DNA of 11,860 nt from JAMZMI01 sp047632435 (GTDB lineage: Bacteria; Bacteroidota; Bacteroidia; Cytophagales; Cyclobacteriaceae), in the NCBI GenBank assembly GCA_047632435.1, contig JBLICU010000097.1:1-11860 (forward strand), written 5' to 3'. Numbering within the stretch: position 1 is the stretch's first letter; every line of letters begins with the position of its first letter. The notes under the pieces are model-generated. The model was not told the DNA's origin and made no database searches. It saw only the letters and a program-made list of their open reading frames with translations. The position numbers and the translations under genes were made by a program. This document shows positions 1-7,832 of the stretch, piece after piece.

Positions 1-501
1 AAATATCATCCCTCAAAATTAGCCGAATGGATAGTTGGGAGAATCCTGATTCAGCAATTGTGCTCACAGTTTAATATTAAATACGAGGGTATTGATATTG
101 AAGAAACGGGTAAACCTTTACTCAAAGGCAGGGCGGCTGAAATTTCTATTTCTCACTCCTTTCCAATGGCAGCAGCCATGATTCACCTCAAGGCTCCATG
201 TGGTATTGATCTTGAGCGCCCACGGCACAAAATGCTCCAAATAAGAGAAAAGTTTATCAATGGATCAGAAAAAGAATACGCTGATGATATTCGTAAACTA
301 TGTGCCATTTGGTGTGCCAAGGAAGTATTATTTAAAATTTACAGTAGAAAAAAATTGAGTCTCAGAGATGATACTTTCGTGAAATTCAATTCTGATTTCG
401 CCATGACTGGCACCATCAATAAACTGAACAATGGTTCTCCAAAAAGCTATGAGATTGCCTTGGAAGAAGTGAAGGGATATCTGCTGGCGTATAATATTTA
501 A
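1..501 (+). CDS. 4'-phosphopantetheinyl transferase superfamily protein (5' truncated by window edge)
   Basis: The frame is open from base 1 to the TAA at 499-501, giving 166 visible residues. The start lies outside the window, and about 40-60 N-terminal residues are probably missing compared with usual family lengths. Family motifs seen, numbered from the first visible residue: GKPLL (37-41), an ISISHS segment (48-53), the Mg-binding GIDLE (68-72, Asp70 and Glu72), and WCAKE (104-108, Glu108). Proteins of this Sfp/AcpS superfamily move the 4'-phosphopantetheine arm of coenzyme A onto a serine of acyl-, peptidyl- or aryl-carrier proteins in the cytoplasm. No carrier protein or synthase is visible nearby, so the target (fatty-acid ACP or a secondary-metabolite carrier) is open. 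The TTG at 58 is not a credible start because the domain extends upstream of it. The gene converges on the minus-strand gene ending at 523. Confidence 0.88.
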   Translation, partial: KYHPSKLAEWIVGRILIQQLCSQFNIKYEGIDIEETGKPLLKGRAAEISISHSFPMAAAMIHLKAPCGIDLERPRHKMLQIREKFINGSEKEYADDIRKLCAIWCAKEVLFKIYSRKKLSLRDDTFVKFNSDFAMTGTINKLNNGSPKSYEIALEEVKGYLLAYNI

Positions 502-515
502 GTCTGATTTGGGTG

Positions 516-537
516 ATCGCTTTCAATCAAAAGCGAT
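516..537. terminator. Perfect hairpin at a convergent gene junction, possible bidirectional terminator
   Basis: ATCGCTTT (516-523) and AAAGCGAT (530-537) are exact reverse complements around a 6-base loop. The hairpin lies 15 bases after the stop of the phosphopantetheinyl transferase gene and includes the TGA stop (525-523) of the minus-strand SirB1-like gene. On the plus strand it is followed by a 4-bp stem, ACTG/CAGT (540-553), and a T run (553-558). On the minus strand no strong T run follows. The position suits a shared terminator, but the stem is short and part of it is coding sequence. Confidence 0.4.
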
Positions 538-1377
538 ATACTGATCATCCAGTTTTTTCAGAATAACCTTTATTTCGTCAGATTTATGATAGTCTCCCAG
601 CTTTTCGAATGAAACAACCAGGTTTCTGAGGGCACGAAGCACTATATCCAAATGGTTACAAGGTGCGTAGAAAATCTCCTGCTTGGTGATGCTAAGGTGA
701 TCGAGATAGTTGTCGATATCATCTTTGGTAAAAATCAACCCTTTGCTAAAGCAGTTGATATAAAACTCTGTTTCTTCGTTTTTGTATGTAACGATGAATA
801 AGTTTGGCAAATTCACACCATAAATATTAAGACCCATCTTTTGGGCGATCAATAAATAGACTGAGCACAATGAGATTGGATTTCCTTTTTTAGATTCCAA
901 AACTGCATTGATCATGCTATTGGCTGGCGAATGGAAATTCTTAGTGTTAGCTCGAAATTTCAATTTGTCAAACAACACACTATTTAAAATACGAACCTGA
1001 TCAAAAGGAGTGAGGCCTTCTTTGAATTCCCTCCAAACTTCAATATAAATTTCATGAATTTGCTGCCGAAGTTCTTCGAGATCAATATCAGGATATTGGT
1101 AGGTAGCAACCAACCACAGACCTTCCAATAAATCTTCGTTTCTGTTTTGTTTCCAATCAAACAAACGCTCCTGTACCAACTCAAATTGTAATGTATGGAT
1201 CAAGTCCTCTATCCTTCTTTGAGTCACTGGATTAAAGTTGATTTCCCACTCTCTTTCCAGCAATGGAATAACACCAGTACCGATCTCCATTAACTTTCGC
1301 TCCACGTGTGAGACTATTTCGTCATCATCGTCCTCCAATAGCGTCACAAGCGCTTTCAGTTCACTTTCCTTTATCAA
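523..1377 (-). CDS. SirB1-type transglutaminase-like family protein
   Basis: A 284-residue cytoplasmic-looking protein with no signal peptide. Residues about 1-60 are helical, with acidic EDDDDE and a HEAT-like pattern. Residues about 120-225 match the SirB1/Transglut_core2 fold found in many bacteria: an NSMINAVLESKKGNPISL block, then VYLLIAQKMGLNIYGVNLP and an FYINCF strand. The C-terminal 40 residues (HLDIVLRALRNLVVSFEKLG) resemble the TPR-like tail of this family. The molecular function of the family is not settled. Where other members often have LPGHF, this protein has LPNLF, so the presumed histidine is missing and enzyme activity is doubtful. The start is TTG (1377-1375), because an in-frame TAG lies two codons upstream and the next ATG is residue 30, inside the conserved N-terminal domain. 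It is the last gene of the minus-strand run, 62 bp after the carboxylase gene. Confidence 0.8.
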   Translation of the reverse strand: MIKESELKALVTLLEDDDDEIVSHVERKLMEIGTGVIPLLEREWEINFNPVTQRRIEDLIHTLQFELVQERLFDWKQNRNEDLLEGLWLVATYQYPDIDLEELRQQIHEIYIEVWREFKEGLTPFDQVRILNSVLFDKLKFRANTKNFHSPANSMINAVLESKKGNPISLCSVYLLIAQKMGLNIYGVNLPNLFIVTYKNEETEFYINCFSKGLIFTKDDIDNYLDHLSITKQEIFYAPCNHLDIVLRALRNLVVSFEKLGDYHKSDEIKVILKKLDDQYIAFD

Positions 1378-1439
1378 TTTCTATGGTTTAAAAATTTCAA
1401 ATTAGGGATTCTTTGCATTAAATGGAAGCGAATTTATAT

Positions 1440-3080
1440 CTATGTCTGAATTACCCCAACATTCATTGACTTTTCTATTCTCGAATGATTTGCTGCCTCA
1501 ATTCCAGTTGATATAACACGGCGCGTTTCCAATGGGTCAATGATGCCATCTACCCACAGCTGTGAAGCAGCATAATAAGGGCTCAACTTGTGGTTATATG
1601 ATGATTCTATTTCATTCAAATGCTGCTGTTTCGCCTCTTCCGTTAGTTCAATCCCCTTTCCTTTCATGGATGAAATTTTAATCTGGAGAAGTGTATTTGC
1701 CGCTGATTTCCCACTCATCACAGCCATTTTAGCTGTTGGCCAAGCATAAATAAGTCGAGGATCATATGCTTTCCCGCACATGGCATAATTCCCTGCGCCA
1801 TAGGAACTGCCCATGATAATGGTAATTTTTGGAACTACTGAGTTGGCCATTGCATTGACCATTTTGGCGCCATCCTTTATGATGCCTCCTTGCTCCGATC
1901 GGCTACCAACCATAAATCCATTCACGTCATGCAAAAAAACAAGAGGGATTTTTCGCTGATTGCAATTCATTATGAACCTTGCCGCCTTGTCCGCAGAATC
2001 TGAATAAATCACCCCGCCAAGCTGCATTTCCTGCGAACCCCCCGTTTTTCTTGCTTTTACGACTTTCCGCTGATTAGCCACAATCCCTACACTCCAGCCA
2101 TCAATTCTTCCATAGCCACAAATTAAGGTTTTGCCATAATCCTTTTTATATTCATCAAATGCTGACTCATCCACCAACCTTTTAATAATTTCTATCATAT
2201 CAAAAGGCACATTTCTATCGATAGGAAAGAGATTGTAAATTTCTTGTGGATTAAGCTGAGGGGGTTTGGGTGTGGCCCTATTGAATCCGGCCAAATCTGG
2301 TTCTCCTATTCTGTCAAAAACCCTTTTGATGGCATCCAGACATTCCTCGTCAGAGGCATACTTATTATCTGTGACTCCCGAGATTTCGCAATGTGTATCT
2401 GCACCGCCTAGCGTTTCATTGTCTACATCTTCACCTACAGCCGCTTTTACCAAATAACTTCCTGCCAAAAAAATGGAGCCTGTACCTTCCACAATCATGG
2501 CCTCATCTGACATGATGGGCAAATAGGCGCCACCTGCTACACAGCTTCCCATGATAGCAGCGATCTGGACAATCCCTTCAGAGGACATCTTTGCATTGTT
2601 GCGAAACTGTCTTCCAAAATGTTCTTTGTCAGGGAAAATTTCGTCTTGCATCGGAAGAAACACCCCTGCACTGTCTACCAAATAAATAATTGGAAGTTTG
2701 TTTTCCATTGCAATCTCCTGCGCCCGGAGATTCTTTTTAGCCGTCATGGGAAACCATGCGCCAGCTTTTACTGTGGCATCATTGGCTGCTATCACACACT
2801 GCCTACCAGAGACCTTTCCGATACCAATAATCACCCCGCCCGAAGGACAGCCTCCCCATTCTTCGTACATCCCATCTGCTGCGAATGTCCCCACTTCAAG
2901 GAAATCAGACATTTCATCTACCAAATAAGCGATGCGCTCTCGTGCAGTTAGTTTGCCTTTAGCTTTGTGTGATGCTTGTTTGCTGGCACCACCGCCCTCA
3001 TAAACAAGGCTCAATTTATCATGGAGCTGTGAAAGCAACTGATCAAATTCAAGTGCATTTTTTCTATGTCTTTCTTCCAT
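1440..3080 (-). CDS. Acyl-CoA carboxylase carboxyltransferase (beta) subunit, methylcrotonyl-CoA carboxylase type
   Basis: A 546-residue cytoplasmic carboxyltransferase subunit that moves the carboxyl group from carboxybiotin to an acyl-CoA. The N-terminal crotonase-like half (about 40-270) contains KLTARERI (43-50), LVDSAG (134-139), FPDKEHFG (149-156) and GSCVAGGAYLP (178-188). The C-terminal half (about 285-535) contains NGFMVG (387-392), IKDGAKMV (401-408), SYGAGNYAMCG (426-436) and DGIIDPLETR (511-520). FPDKEHFG, the GNYAMCG loop and the SPYYA...LWVDGIIDP ending are closer to MccB and geranyl-CoA carboxylase beta than to PccB, so leucine degradation is the best guess; the exact acyl-CoA is not proven. 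Residues about 338-355 are a Lys/Gly-rich stretch with no counterpart in the MccB pattern I recall. The ATG at 3080 is well supported by length. The biotin-carrying alpha subunit is not in the window. Confidence 0.88.
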   Translation of the reverse strand: MEERHRKNALEFDQLLSQLHDKLSLVYEGGGASKQASHKAKGKLTARERIAYLVDEMSDFLEVGTFAADGMYEEWGGCPSGGVIIGIGKVSGRQCVIAANDATVKAGAWFPMTAKKNLRAQEIAMENKLPIIYLVDSAGVFLPMQDEIFPDKEHFGRQFRNNAKMSSEGIVQIAAIMGSCVAGGAYLPIMSDEAMIVEGTGSIFLAGSYLVKAAVGEDVDNETLGGADTHCEISGVTDNKYASDEECLDAIKRVFDRIGEPDLAGFNRATPKPPQLNPQEIYNLFPIDRNVPFDMIEIIKRLVDESAFDEYKKDYGKTLICGYGRIDGWSVGIVANQRKVVKARKTGGSQEMQLGGVIYSDSADKAARFIMNCNQRKIPLVFLHDVNGFMVGSRSEQGGIIKDGAKMVNAMANSVVPKITIIMGSSYGAGNYAMCGKAYDPRLIYAWPTAKMAVMSGKSAANTLLQIKISSMKGKGIELTEEAKQQHLNEIESSYNHKLSPYYAASQLWVDGIIDPLETRRVISTGIEAANHSRIEKSMNVGVIQT

Positions 3081-3126
3081 ATTTGGGGTATTTCATGAAG
3101 AAAGGAAAGGTAACGTTTTTCGGAGA

Positions 3127-4062
3127 CTATTTTTCTGAAGTAGCTTCCAGCTTTTTGTGCTTTCTGCCAAGGGGCTTCATGAAGTCTTTGGGATATTGAT
3201 CGAAATGAATAGTAAGTTTGTCAAGATCCACAAGCAACTTGTTCAGATTATTATAAACTGAATCTTCGTTCATCAGTTTGCCAATTGTGCCTTGGCTCTC
3301 CTTAAAATACAGAAGCGTTTCATTTAGATTAAACAATACTGTATCTACTCCTGCCAGCGTGCGATTGATGTTGATGCTGCCTAGAGAATCCAAAACCGTT
3401 TCAGACTTCTCCATCAATGGGGTCAACATATCCACCTTATCATTTAGATTTTCCAAAAGGTAATTTGTAGAGGCAATGATTTGATTTACACTTTTTCGAT
3501 TGGCGCCAATCATTGCATTGATATTTTCTGTCATGATTTGAAGCTCACCTATGGTGGCATTGATTTTTTCGCCACTGCCCTTCAGGCCGATCAGTATTTC
3601 ATTCACTCGGGTGATGGTGGTATTTAGTGTATTGGCGATTGGCGCGGCACTGTCTATGATTTCTCCAATGCCTCTGTCGACAATGGCCTCCAGAGTATCA
3701 CCGGGCACAATAGGTTGATTCAAGTCACCTACCGTCAAGATTATCCCTTTGCTCCCTAGGAAATCTGTATTGGACAAAGCCGCCTGTGCGGTTTTACCAA
3801 GCACGACTGTTTCATCAATATCAATTTCTACTAAAACATTATTCGCCTGATCTTGCAATAACCGAATGGCGCTCACCCGACCAACGGCCAAACCATTGAT
3901 GATTACAGGATTGGATTTATTCAGACCATCTACATTGTCATAGATGACATAGTATTTATTGGTTGGTGAGAAGAAATCATTGCCTTTTAGGAAGTTGAAG
4001 CCCCAGTATAATATTGCTCCTGACAAAAGCGCAATGAGTCCTACTTTGAATTGTTTTGACAT
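3127..4062 (-). CDS. MlaD/MCE-domain lipid-transport protein
   Basis: A 311-residue protein with a short cytoplasmic start (MSKQFK), one membrane helix at about residues 7-26 and a periplasmic remainder. The MCE/MlaD domain covers about 36-116: YYVIYDNVDGLNKSNPVIING, GRVSAIRL, and SKGIILTVGDL. After it come about 150 residues of heptad-like helix rich in Asn, Ile, Leu and Thr (about 130-280), then a basic tail (LGRKHKK). This matches single-MCE proteins of Gram-negative bacteria, which form hexameric rings that shuttle phospholipids between inner and outer membrane together with an ABC permease and ATPase. No MlaE or MlaF homologue lies in this window, so its partners must be elsewhere. Only 8 bp separate it from the upstream amidase gene, so the two are probably co-transcribed. 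The start is ATG at 4062; the stop is TAG. Confidence 0.88.
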   Translation of the reverse strand: MSKQFKVGLIALLSGAILYWGFNFLKGNDFFSPTNKYYVIYDNVDGLNKSNPVIINGLAVGRVSAIRLLQDQANNVLVEIDIDETVVLGKTAQAALSNTDFLGSKGIILTVGDLNQPIVPGDTLEAIVDRGIGEIIDSAAPIANTLNTTITRVNEILIGLKGSGEKINATIGELQIMTENINAMIGANRKSVNQIIASTNYLLENLNDKVDMLTPLMEKSETVLDSLGSININRTLAGVDTVLFNLNETLLYFKESQGTIGKLMNEDSVYNNLNKLLVDLDKLTIHFDQYPKDFMKPLGRKHKKLEATSEK

Positions 4063-4070
4063 AAAAAGGG

Positions 4071-4853
4071 TTAGTTCATGGATTCAATTTCCAGTTTGTA
4101 ATCTCGAAAGGCTCTGTAAATCCCTGAAGCTATGTAAACCTGATTAAGTTCGTTGTTCAGCTCATTTTCCTCTTTCTGATTACTAAGGTAGCCCACTTCC
4201 ACTAAAACACTAGGCATTGCAGTGCTCCAAAGCACATAAAGACTGGATTGTTTCACACCACGACTTTTTCTGCCTACCCTATTCTTAAACTGATCCTCAA
4301 TGAATCCTGCCAATCTCAGACTTCTTTCCTGAAAGGCAGATTGGGTTAGATTAAACAATATGTAAGATTCTGGAGATTTTGGATCAAAGCCGTCATATCT
4401 GGCTTCATAATTTTCTTCTAGCAGTATTACAGAATTTTCTCTCTTAGCTACTTCAAAATTCCTTTCTGCATTTTGAACACCCATCACATATGTTTCGGTA
4501 CCATAGATTGCTGGATTTGAAACCCAGTTTGCATGAATAGATATAAATACATCTGCCCCTTCTTTATTGGCAAGCTTTGGTCTTGATTCCAGCGTTGGGA
4601 AACTATCGTCGCTTCGTGTATAAACTACCTTAACATCTGGCATATTTTCCGTGACAATACGTCCAACTTCCTTGGCTATATTAAGTGCTATGTCTTTTTC
4701 TTTTGAAATGGCTCCATGAGTTCCTGGGTCTTTTCCACCGTGCCCGGCATCAATAACAATTTTTCTAACTCTATATCTTGGATTGCCGGCATTATGAAAT
4801 GATACCAAAATCAAAAACAGTGTAACACAAATTGGAATTGCAATATTTCTCAC
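4071..4853 (-). CDS. N-acetylmuramoyl-L-alanine amidase (Amidase_3 family)
   Basis: A 260-residue secreted zinc amidase that cuts the amide bond between N-acetylmuramic acid and L-alanine in peptidoglycan. Residues 1-23 form a signal peptide or membrane anchor (hydrophobic core IPICVTLFLILVSF). The catalytic domain runs from about 31 to 250. Expected active-site residues are present: His38 in IDAGHGGKDPG, Glu52 in SKEKD, His107 in FISIHANW and Glu219 in VEVGYLSN. No SPOR, LysM or AMIN domain follows, so this is a minimal catalytic enzyme of the AmiC type. The start is GTG (4853-4851): the upstream in-frame region has no ATG, GTG or TTG before a stop, and the next ATG is inside the catalytic domain. 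It is the first gene of the minus-strand run and is divergent from lptD, which points to a role in envelope growth or division. Confidence 0.92.
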   Translation of the reverse strand: MRNIAIPICVTLFLILVSFHNAGNPRYRVRKIVIDAGHGGKDPGTHGAISKEKDIALNIAKEVGRIVTENMPDVKVVYTRSDDSFPTLESRPKLANKEGADVFISIHANWVSNPAIYGTETYVMGVQNAERNFEVAKRENSVILLEENYEARYDGFDPKSPESYILFNLTQSAFQERSLRLAGFIEDQFKNRVGRKSRGVKQSSLYVLWSTAMPSVLVEVGYLSNQKEENELNNELNQVYIASGIYRAFRDYKLEIESMN

Positions 4854-4871
4854 GGCTACTCGGTTATATAT

Positions 4872-4927
4872 TAAAATCCGATATTTTTACGCAAAATTGC
4901 AAATTTTTCACCTGAATATAAAATCCG
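4872..4927. repeat. Short direct repeat in the amidase/lptD divergent spacer
   Basis: The 9-mer TAAAATCCG occurs at 4872-4880 and again at 4919-4927, 47 bases apart, inside the 81-bp spacer between the amidase start (4853) and the lptD start (4935). Both copies are preceded by AT-rich TATA-like bases. They could be a pair of operator half-sites or chance in AT-rich DNA. I found no convincing Bacteroidota promoter (TTTG plus TAnnTTTG) for either gene here; TATTTTTA at 4882-4889 is the nearest -7-like match for lptD. Confidence 0.25.
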
Positions 4928-4934
4928 CGACGGC

Positions 4935-7736
4935 TTGAGGAGGTTAGTAATATCAATTTTTTTCACAATTTTCTGGAATTCTCTTCTCGCACAGGTAGAT
5001 AGTACGGTTGTTATTGTCCCAGGGTTAGATACCCTCAACATTTCAAACCAGCAAATACCTCCTTCCATAACTGATACCATACCTTCAGCAGATCAATTTG
5101 TACAGCCCGAAGTTTCAAGTGCACCTGCGCCTTTCAAAAAAGCACCTGCCCAGACTGGTGACATTGAGACAACCATCAATTACAGCGCATCTGATTCTAT
5201 GATTTTTGATGTGAAAAGTCAAAAACTTTTCCTCTATGGGAATACTCACCTTGATTACGATATTATGTCTATTGAGTCAAATAGTACGCTCATTGATTGG
5301 GAGCAACATACCTTAAGTTCAAAATATCAGCTTGATTCCACGGGCAGAAAAATTGGGAAACCAGTTTTTACTCAGAAAAGTGAAGTGTACGAGACCAATG
5401 ATATTGTCTATAACTTCAAAACGAAACGTGCTCTGATAAAAGGTGTGGTGACGGAGCTTGATGGGGCATTTATGCATGGAGAGGATGTGAAAAAAAATGA
5501 AGATGACGAACTTTTCATTAAAGGTGGAAAGTACAGTACTTGTAACCTCGCTGATCCGCATTTCTTTATTGAATCAAATAAAATCAAAGTAATACCTGGA
5601 AATAAAATAGTGACCGGCCCATTCAATCTGAAGTTTCGGGAGATTCCTACTCCTCTTTGGGGACCTTTTGGAATGTTTCCTCAACCGAAACATCAAGCAA
5701 GTGGTATTATATTTCCTTCTTACGGTGAAGATCAGCGGCGTGGGTTTTTCCTTAGAGATGCTGGCTATTATTTCGCTTTCAATGATTATGTCGATCTGCG
5801 ATTGACTGGAGATATCTACTCAAAGGGAAGTAATACGTTAACTGCCAATTCGAACTATAGGAAACGATATAAGTTCTCAGGAACTTTCAATTTTTCGTAC
5901 AATAGAAATATCACTGATAATGTAGAAAATCCAGTAGAAACGAAGGATTACGCCATTCAGTGGAGCCATCGACCTGAAACCAGAGGCAATTCCAGTTTCA
6001 GCTCTTCGGTGAATATAAGAACGTCAACATACAATGCAAACAACAATCTGGAAATACAAAATATTCAGCAAAATATCACTTCGGCGTTTTCATCAAGTGT
6101 TGGATATACCCAGAAATTTCCAAGTACACCGTGGAATATGGCACTGAATGGGCGACACAACCAAAATGTAGCCACTGGTGAAGCCACTCTTTCTTTGCCG
6201 GATTTTTCACTCAATATGAATAGGATCTATCCATTCAAAAACGTAGTGAATAATGCCAAGTCACCTCTTGCCAAATTAAGCTTTAGTCACAACTTTGTAG
6301 CGAAAAACGAATTCACCAATTCCGCAATTCCTTCAGCAGGTTCATTTAATGTAATCAATGAGGCACCAGAAGAATTGGAACGGTTAGAGCTTTTTACTCA
6401 CTTGCCCGAACTCTATGATCGGGCGAAAATTGGTGGAAGACATACCATTCCTATATCAACTTCAATGAATGTGCTTAAATTTTTTACGGTGAGTCCAAAC
6501 TTCAATTATCAAGAGGTATGGTATACGCGTGAGTTGGACTACACCTTTGTTCCAGAACAGAATGGTGTACGCATTGATACCACAGAGGGCTTTAGTCGGG
6601 CGGGAAGCTGGAGTTCGGGTGCATCACTCAATACACGTTTTTATGGCACTCATTTTTTTAAAGGTGATGGTAAAGTACAGGCCATCAGACACGTGGTAAC
6701 CCCGAGTCTTTCTTTCAGCTATAGCCCTGATTTTGGGTCTGAAAAATATGGCGTGTGGCAAAATGTTCAGGTAGATACATTGGGCAGCAATCCAAGAAGA
6801 CTATCTAAATATCAGGGATTTGCGTATGGATCACCCAATGGATCCAAAAGCAAAACCATGAGCTTCTCATTGACCAATAACCTGGAGATGAAGGTCAAAG
6901 ACAAAAAAGATAGTGTGGATGAATTCAAAAAAGTAAAACTGTTCGATAACCTCTCAATGAGCTCAGGTTACAATTTTGCGTCCGATTCCTTTAAGTTGAG
7001 TAATATAAACTGGAATGCCCGAACCTCCTTTTTCAAAGGTGCAATGAGTTTGACGGTGGGTGGTAATTTTGATCCATATGTGTACAAGCTTGTAAGCGAA
7101 ACCACCAATGCACTAGGTGTAACGACTATTAGAGATAGGAGATTAGACCAATACGCCTGGAACAATGGGCAAGGCCTGGGGCAACTTTCTTCTATAAATA
7201 CGTCAGTAAATCTGCGTCTCAAGCCCAAAACTAAAGGAAAAGGAAAATCATCAGAAGAGGAAGATCCATACAATCAAACAGGAAACCTCAATGGCCCAAC
7301 AGACTTCTCTGATCCTAATGCGATTCAAAATTCGGAATTGGGTACAGCCGACGAAATCGCCTATATGTTACAAAATCCGCAACAGTATGTTGATTTTAAT
7401 CTTCCATGGAGTTTGAATATTCAGTATTCTATCAATAGAACCAAAAGAGGGCTTCAAGAATCAAATATTACACAATCTATGTCCGTAAATGGAACACTGG
7501 GACTCACCAACAAAACTCAAGTATCCTACCGTACAGGATATGATTTTGTACAAAAAAAATTGACTGCCACCAGCATCTCCATTAATCGGGATTTGCATTG
7601 TTGGTCATTGAGCTTCAATTATGTTCCTTTCGGGAATTACCAATCATTCAGCCTGTCCATCAGACCAAAATCACCATTGCTGCAGCAGCTTAAACTCGAC
7701 AAGCGCCGAACCTTCCAAGACTTCTTTAACAATTGA
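4935..7736 (+). CDS. lptD: LPS-assembly outer-membrane protein LptD, Bacteroidota type
   Basis: A 933-residue outer-membrane protein that receives LPS from the periplasmic Lpt bridge and, with LptE, inserts it into the outer leaflet. Residues 1-19 are a signal peptide (hydrophobic VISIFFTIFW, cut after LLA). A low-complexity Pro/Ser/Thr linker covers about 20-72. An OstA/LptA-like beta-jellyroll covers about 73-235, including the YSTC (200-203) block and FREIPTPLWGPFGMFP (234-249). The rest is a large barrel of alternating strands rich in Asn, Ser and aromatics, with a charged loop at about 762-775 (KTKGKGKSSEEED). Only two cysteines exist, Cys203 and Cys889 (LHCW). TTG at 4935 is the best start: it gives a complete signal peptide, and no ATG, GTG or TTG lies upstream before the stop at 4872. 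A GAGGAGG at 4937 leaves some doubt. Confidence 0.92.
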   Translation: MRRLVISIFFTIFWNSLLAQVDSTVVIVPGLDTLNISNQQIPPSITDTIPSADQFVQPEVSSAPAPFKKAPAQTGDIETTINYSASDSMIFDVKSQKLFLYGNTHLDYDIMSIESNSTLIDWEQHTLSSKYQLDSTGRKIGKPVFTQKSEVYETNDIVYNFKTKRALIKGVVTELDGAFMHGEDVKKNEDDELFIKGGKYSTCNLADPHFFIESNKIKVIPGNKIVTGPFNLKFREIPTPLWGPFGMFPQPKHQASGIIFPSYGEDQRRGFFLRDAGYYFAFNDYVDLRLTGDIYSKGSNTLTANSNYRKRYKFSGTFNFSYNRNITDNVENPVETKDYAIQWSHRPETRGNSSFSSSVNIRTSTYNANNNLEIQNIQQNITSAFSSSVGYTQKFPSTPWNMALNGRHNQNVATGEATLSLPDFSLNMNRIYPFKNVVNNAKSPLAKLSFSHNFVAKNEFTNSAIPSAGSFNVINEAPEELERLELFTHLPELYDRAKIGGRHTIPISTSMNVLKFFTVSPNFNYQEVWYTRELDYTFVPEQNGVRIDTTEGFSRAGSWSSGASLNTRFYGTHFFKGDGKVQAIRHVVTPSLSFSYSPDFGSEKYGVWQNVQVDTLGSNPRRLSKYQGFAYGSPNGSKSKTMSFSLTNNLEMKVKDKKDSVDEFKKVKLFDNLSMSSGYNFASDSFKLSNINWNARTSFFKGAMSLTVGGNFDPYVYKLVSETTNALGVTTIRDRRLDQYAWNNGQGLGQLSSINTSVNLRLKPKTKGKGKSSEEEDPYNQTGNLNGPTDFSDPNAIQNSELGTADEIAYMLQNPQQYVDFNLPWSLNIQYSINRTKRGLQESNITQSMSVNGTLGLTNKTQVSYRTGYDFVQKKLTATSISINRDLHCWSLSFNYVPFGNYQSFSLSIRPKSPLLQQLKLDKRRTFQDFFNN
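4937..4943 (+). promoter_or_regulatory. Shine-Dalgarno-like GAGGAGG inside the predicted lptD start region
   Basis: GAGGAGG begins on the last base of the TTG predicted as the lptD start codon. It is the strongest anti-SD match I noticed in the window, where other genes show little or none. Read as a ribosome binding site it would point to a start near the ATA at 4950 or ATT at 4956, both very rare start codons, which would shorten the signal peptide by 5 or 7 residues. It may equally be just two arginine codons (AGG AGG). Confidence 0.3.
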
Positions 7737-7815
7737 TATTGTTGGCTAATTGAGAATCTTGAATTATTCATGTTTCCTATTTAATTCGTCCATTCAATAA
7801 AATATCAGAGTTAGC

Positions 7816-7823
7816 TATACTTG
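7816..7823 (+). promoter_or_regulatory. Possible -7 element before the response-regulator gene
   Basis: TATACTTG matches the Bacteroidota -7 consensus TAnnTTTG at all fixed positions but one. It ends 9 bases before the ATG at 7833, so transcription from it would give an almost leaderless mRNA. No clear -33 TTTG is seen about 20 bases upstream, which weakens the call. Confidence 0.25.
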
Positions 7824-7832
7824 CAGAATATT

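Noticed and set aside
2619..2951. Plus-strand open frames inside the carboxylase gene (also 2266-2457, 2698-2928 and 2969-3199)
   Set aside because: They lie antisense to a strongly conserved carboxyltransferase and show no domain or sensible protein composition.
4871..5080. Minus-strand frame across the divergent spacer and the 5' end of lptD
   Set aside because: It overlaps the signal-peptide and linker codons of lptD antisense and resembles nothing known.
6968..7273. 101-codon minus-strand frame inside lptD
   Set aside because: Antisense shadow of barrel-coding sequence without recognisable features.
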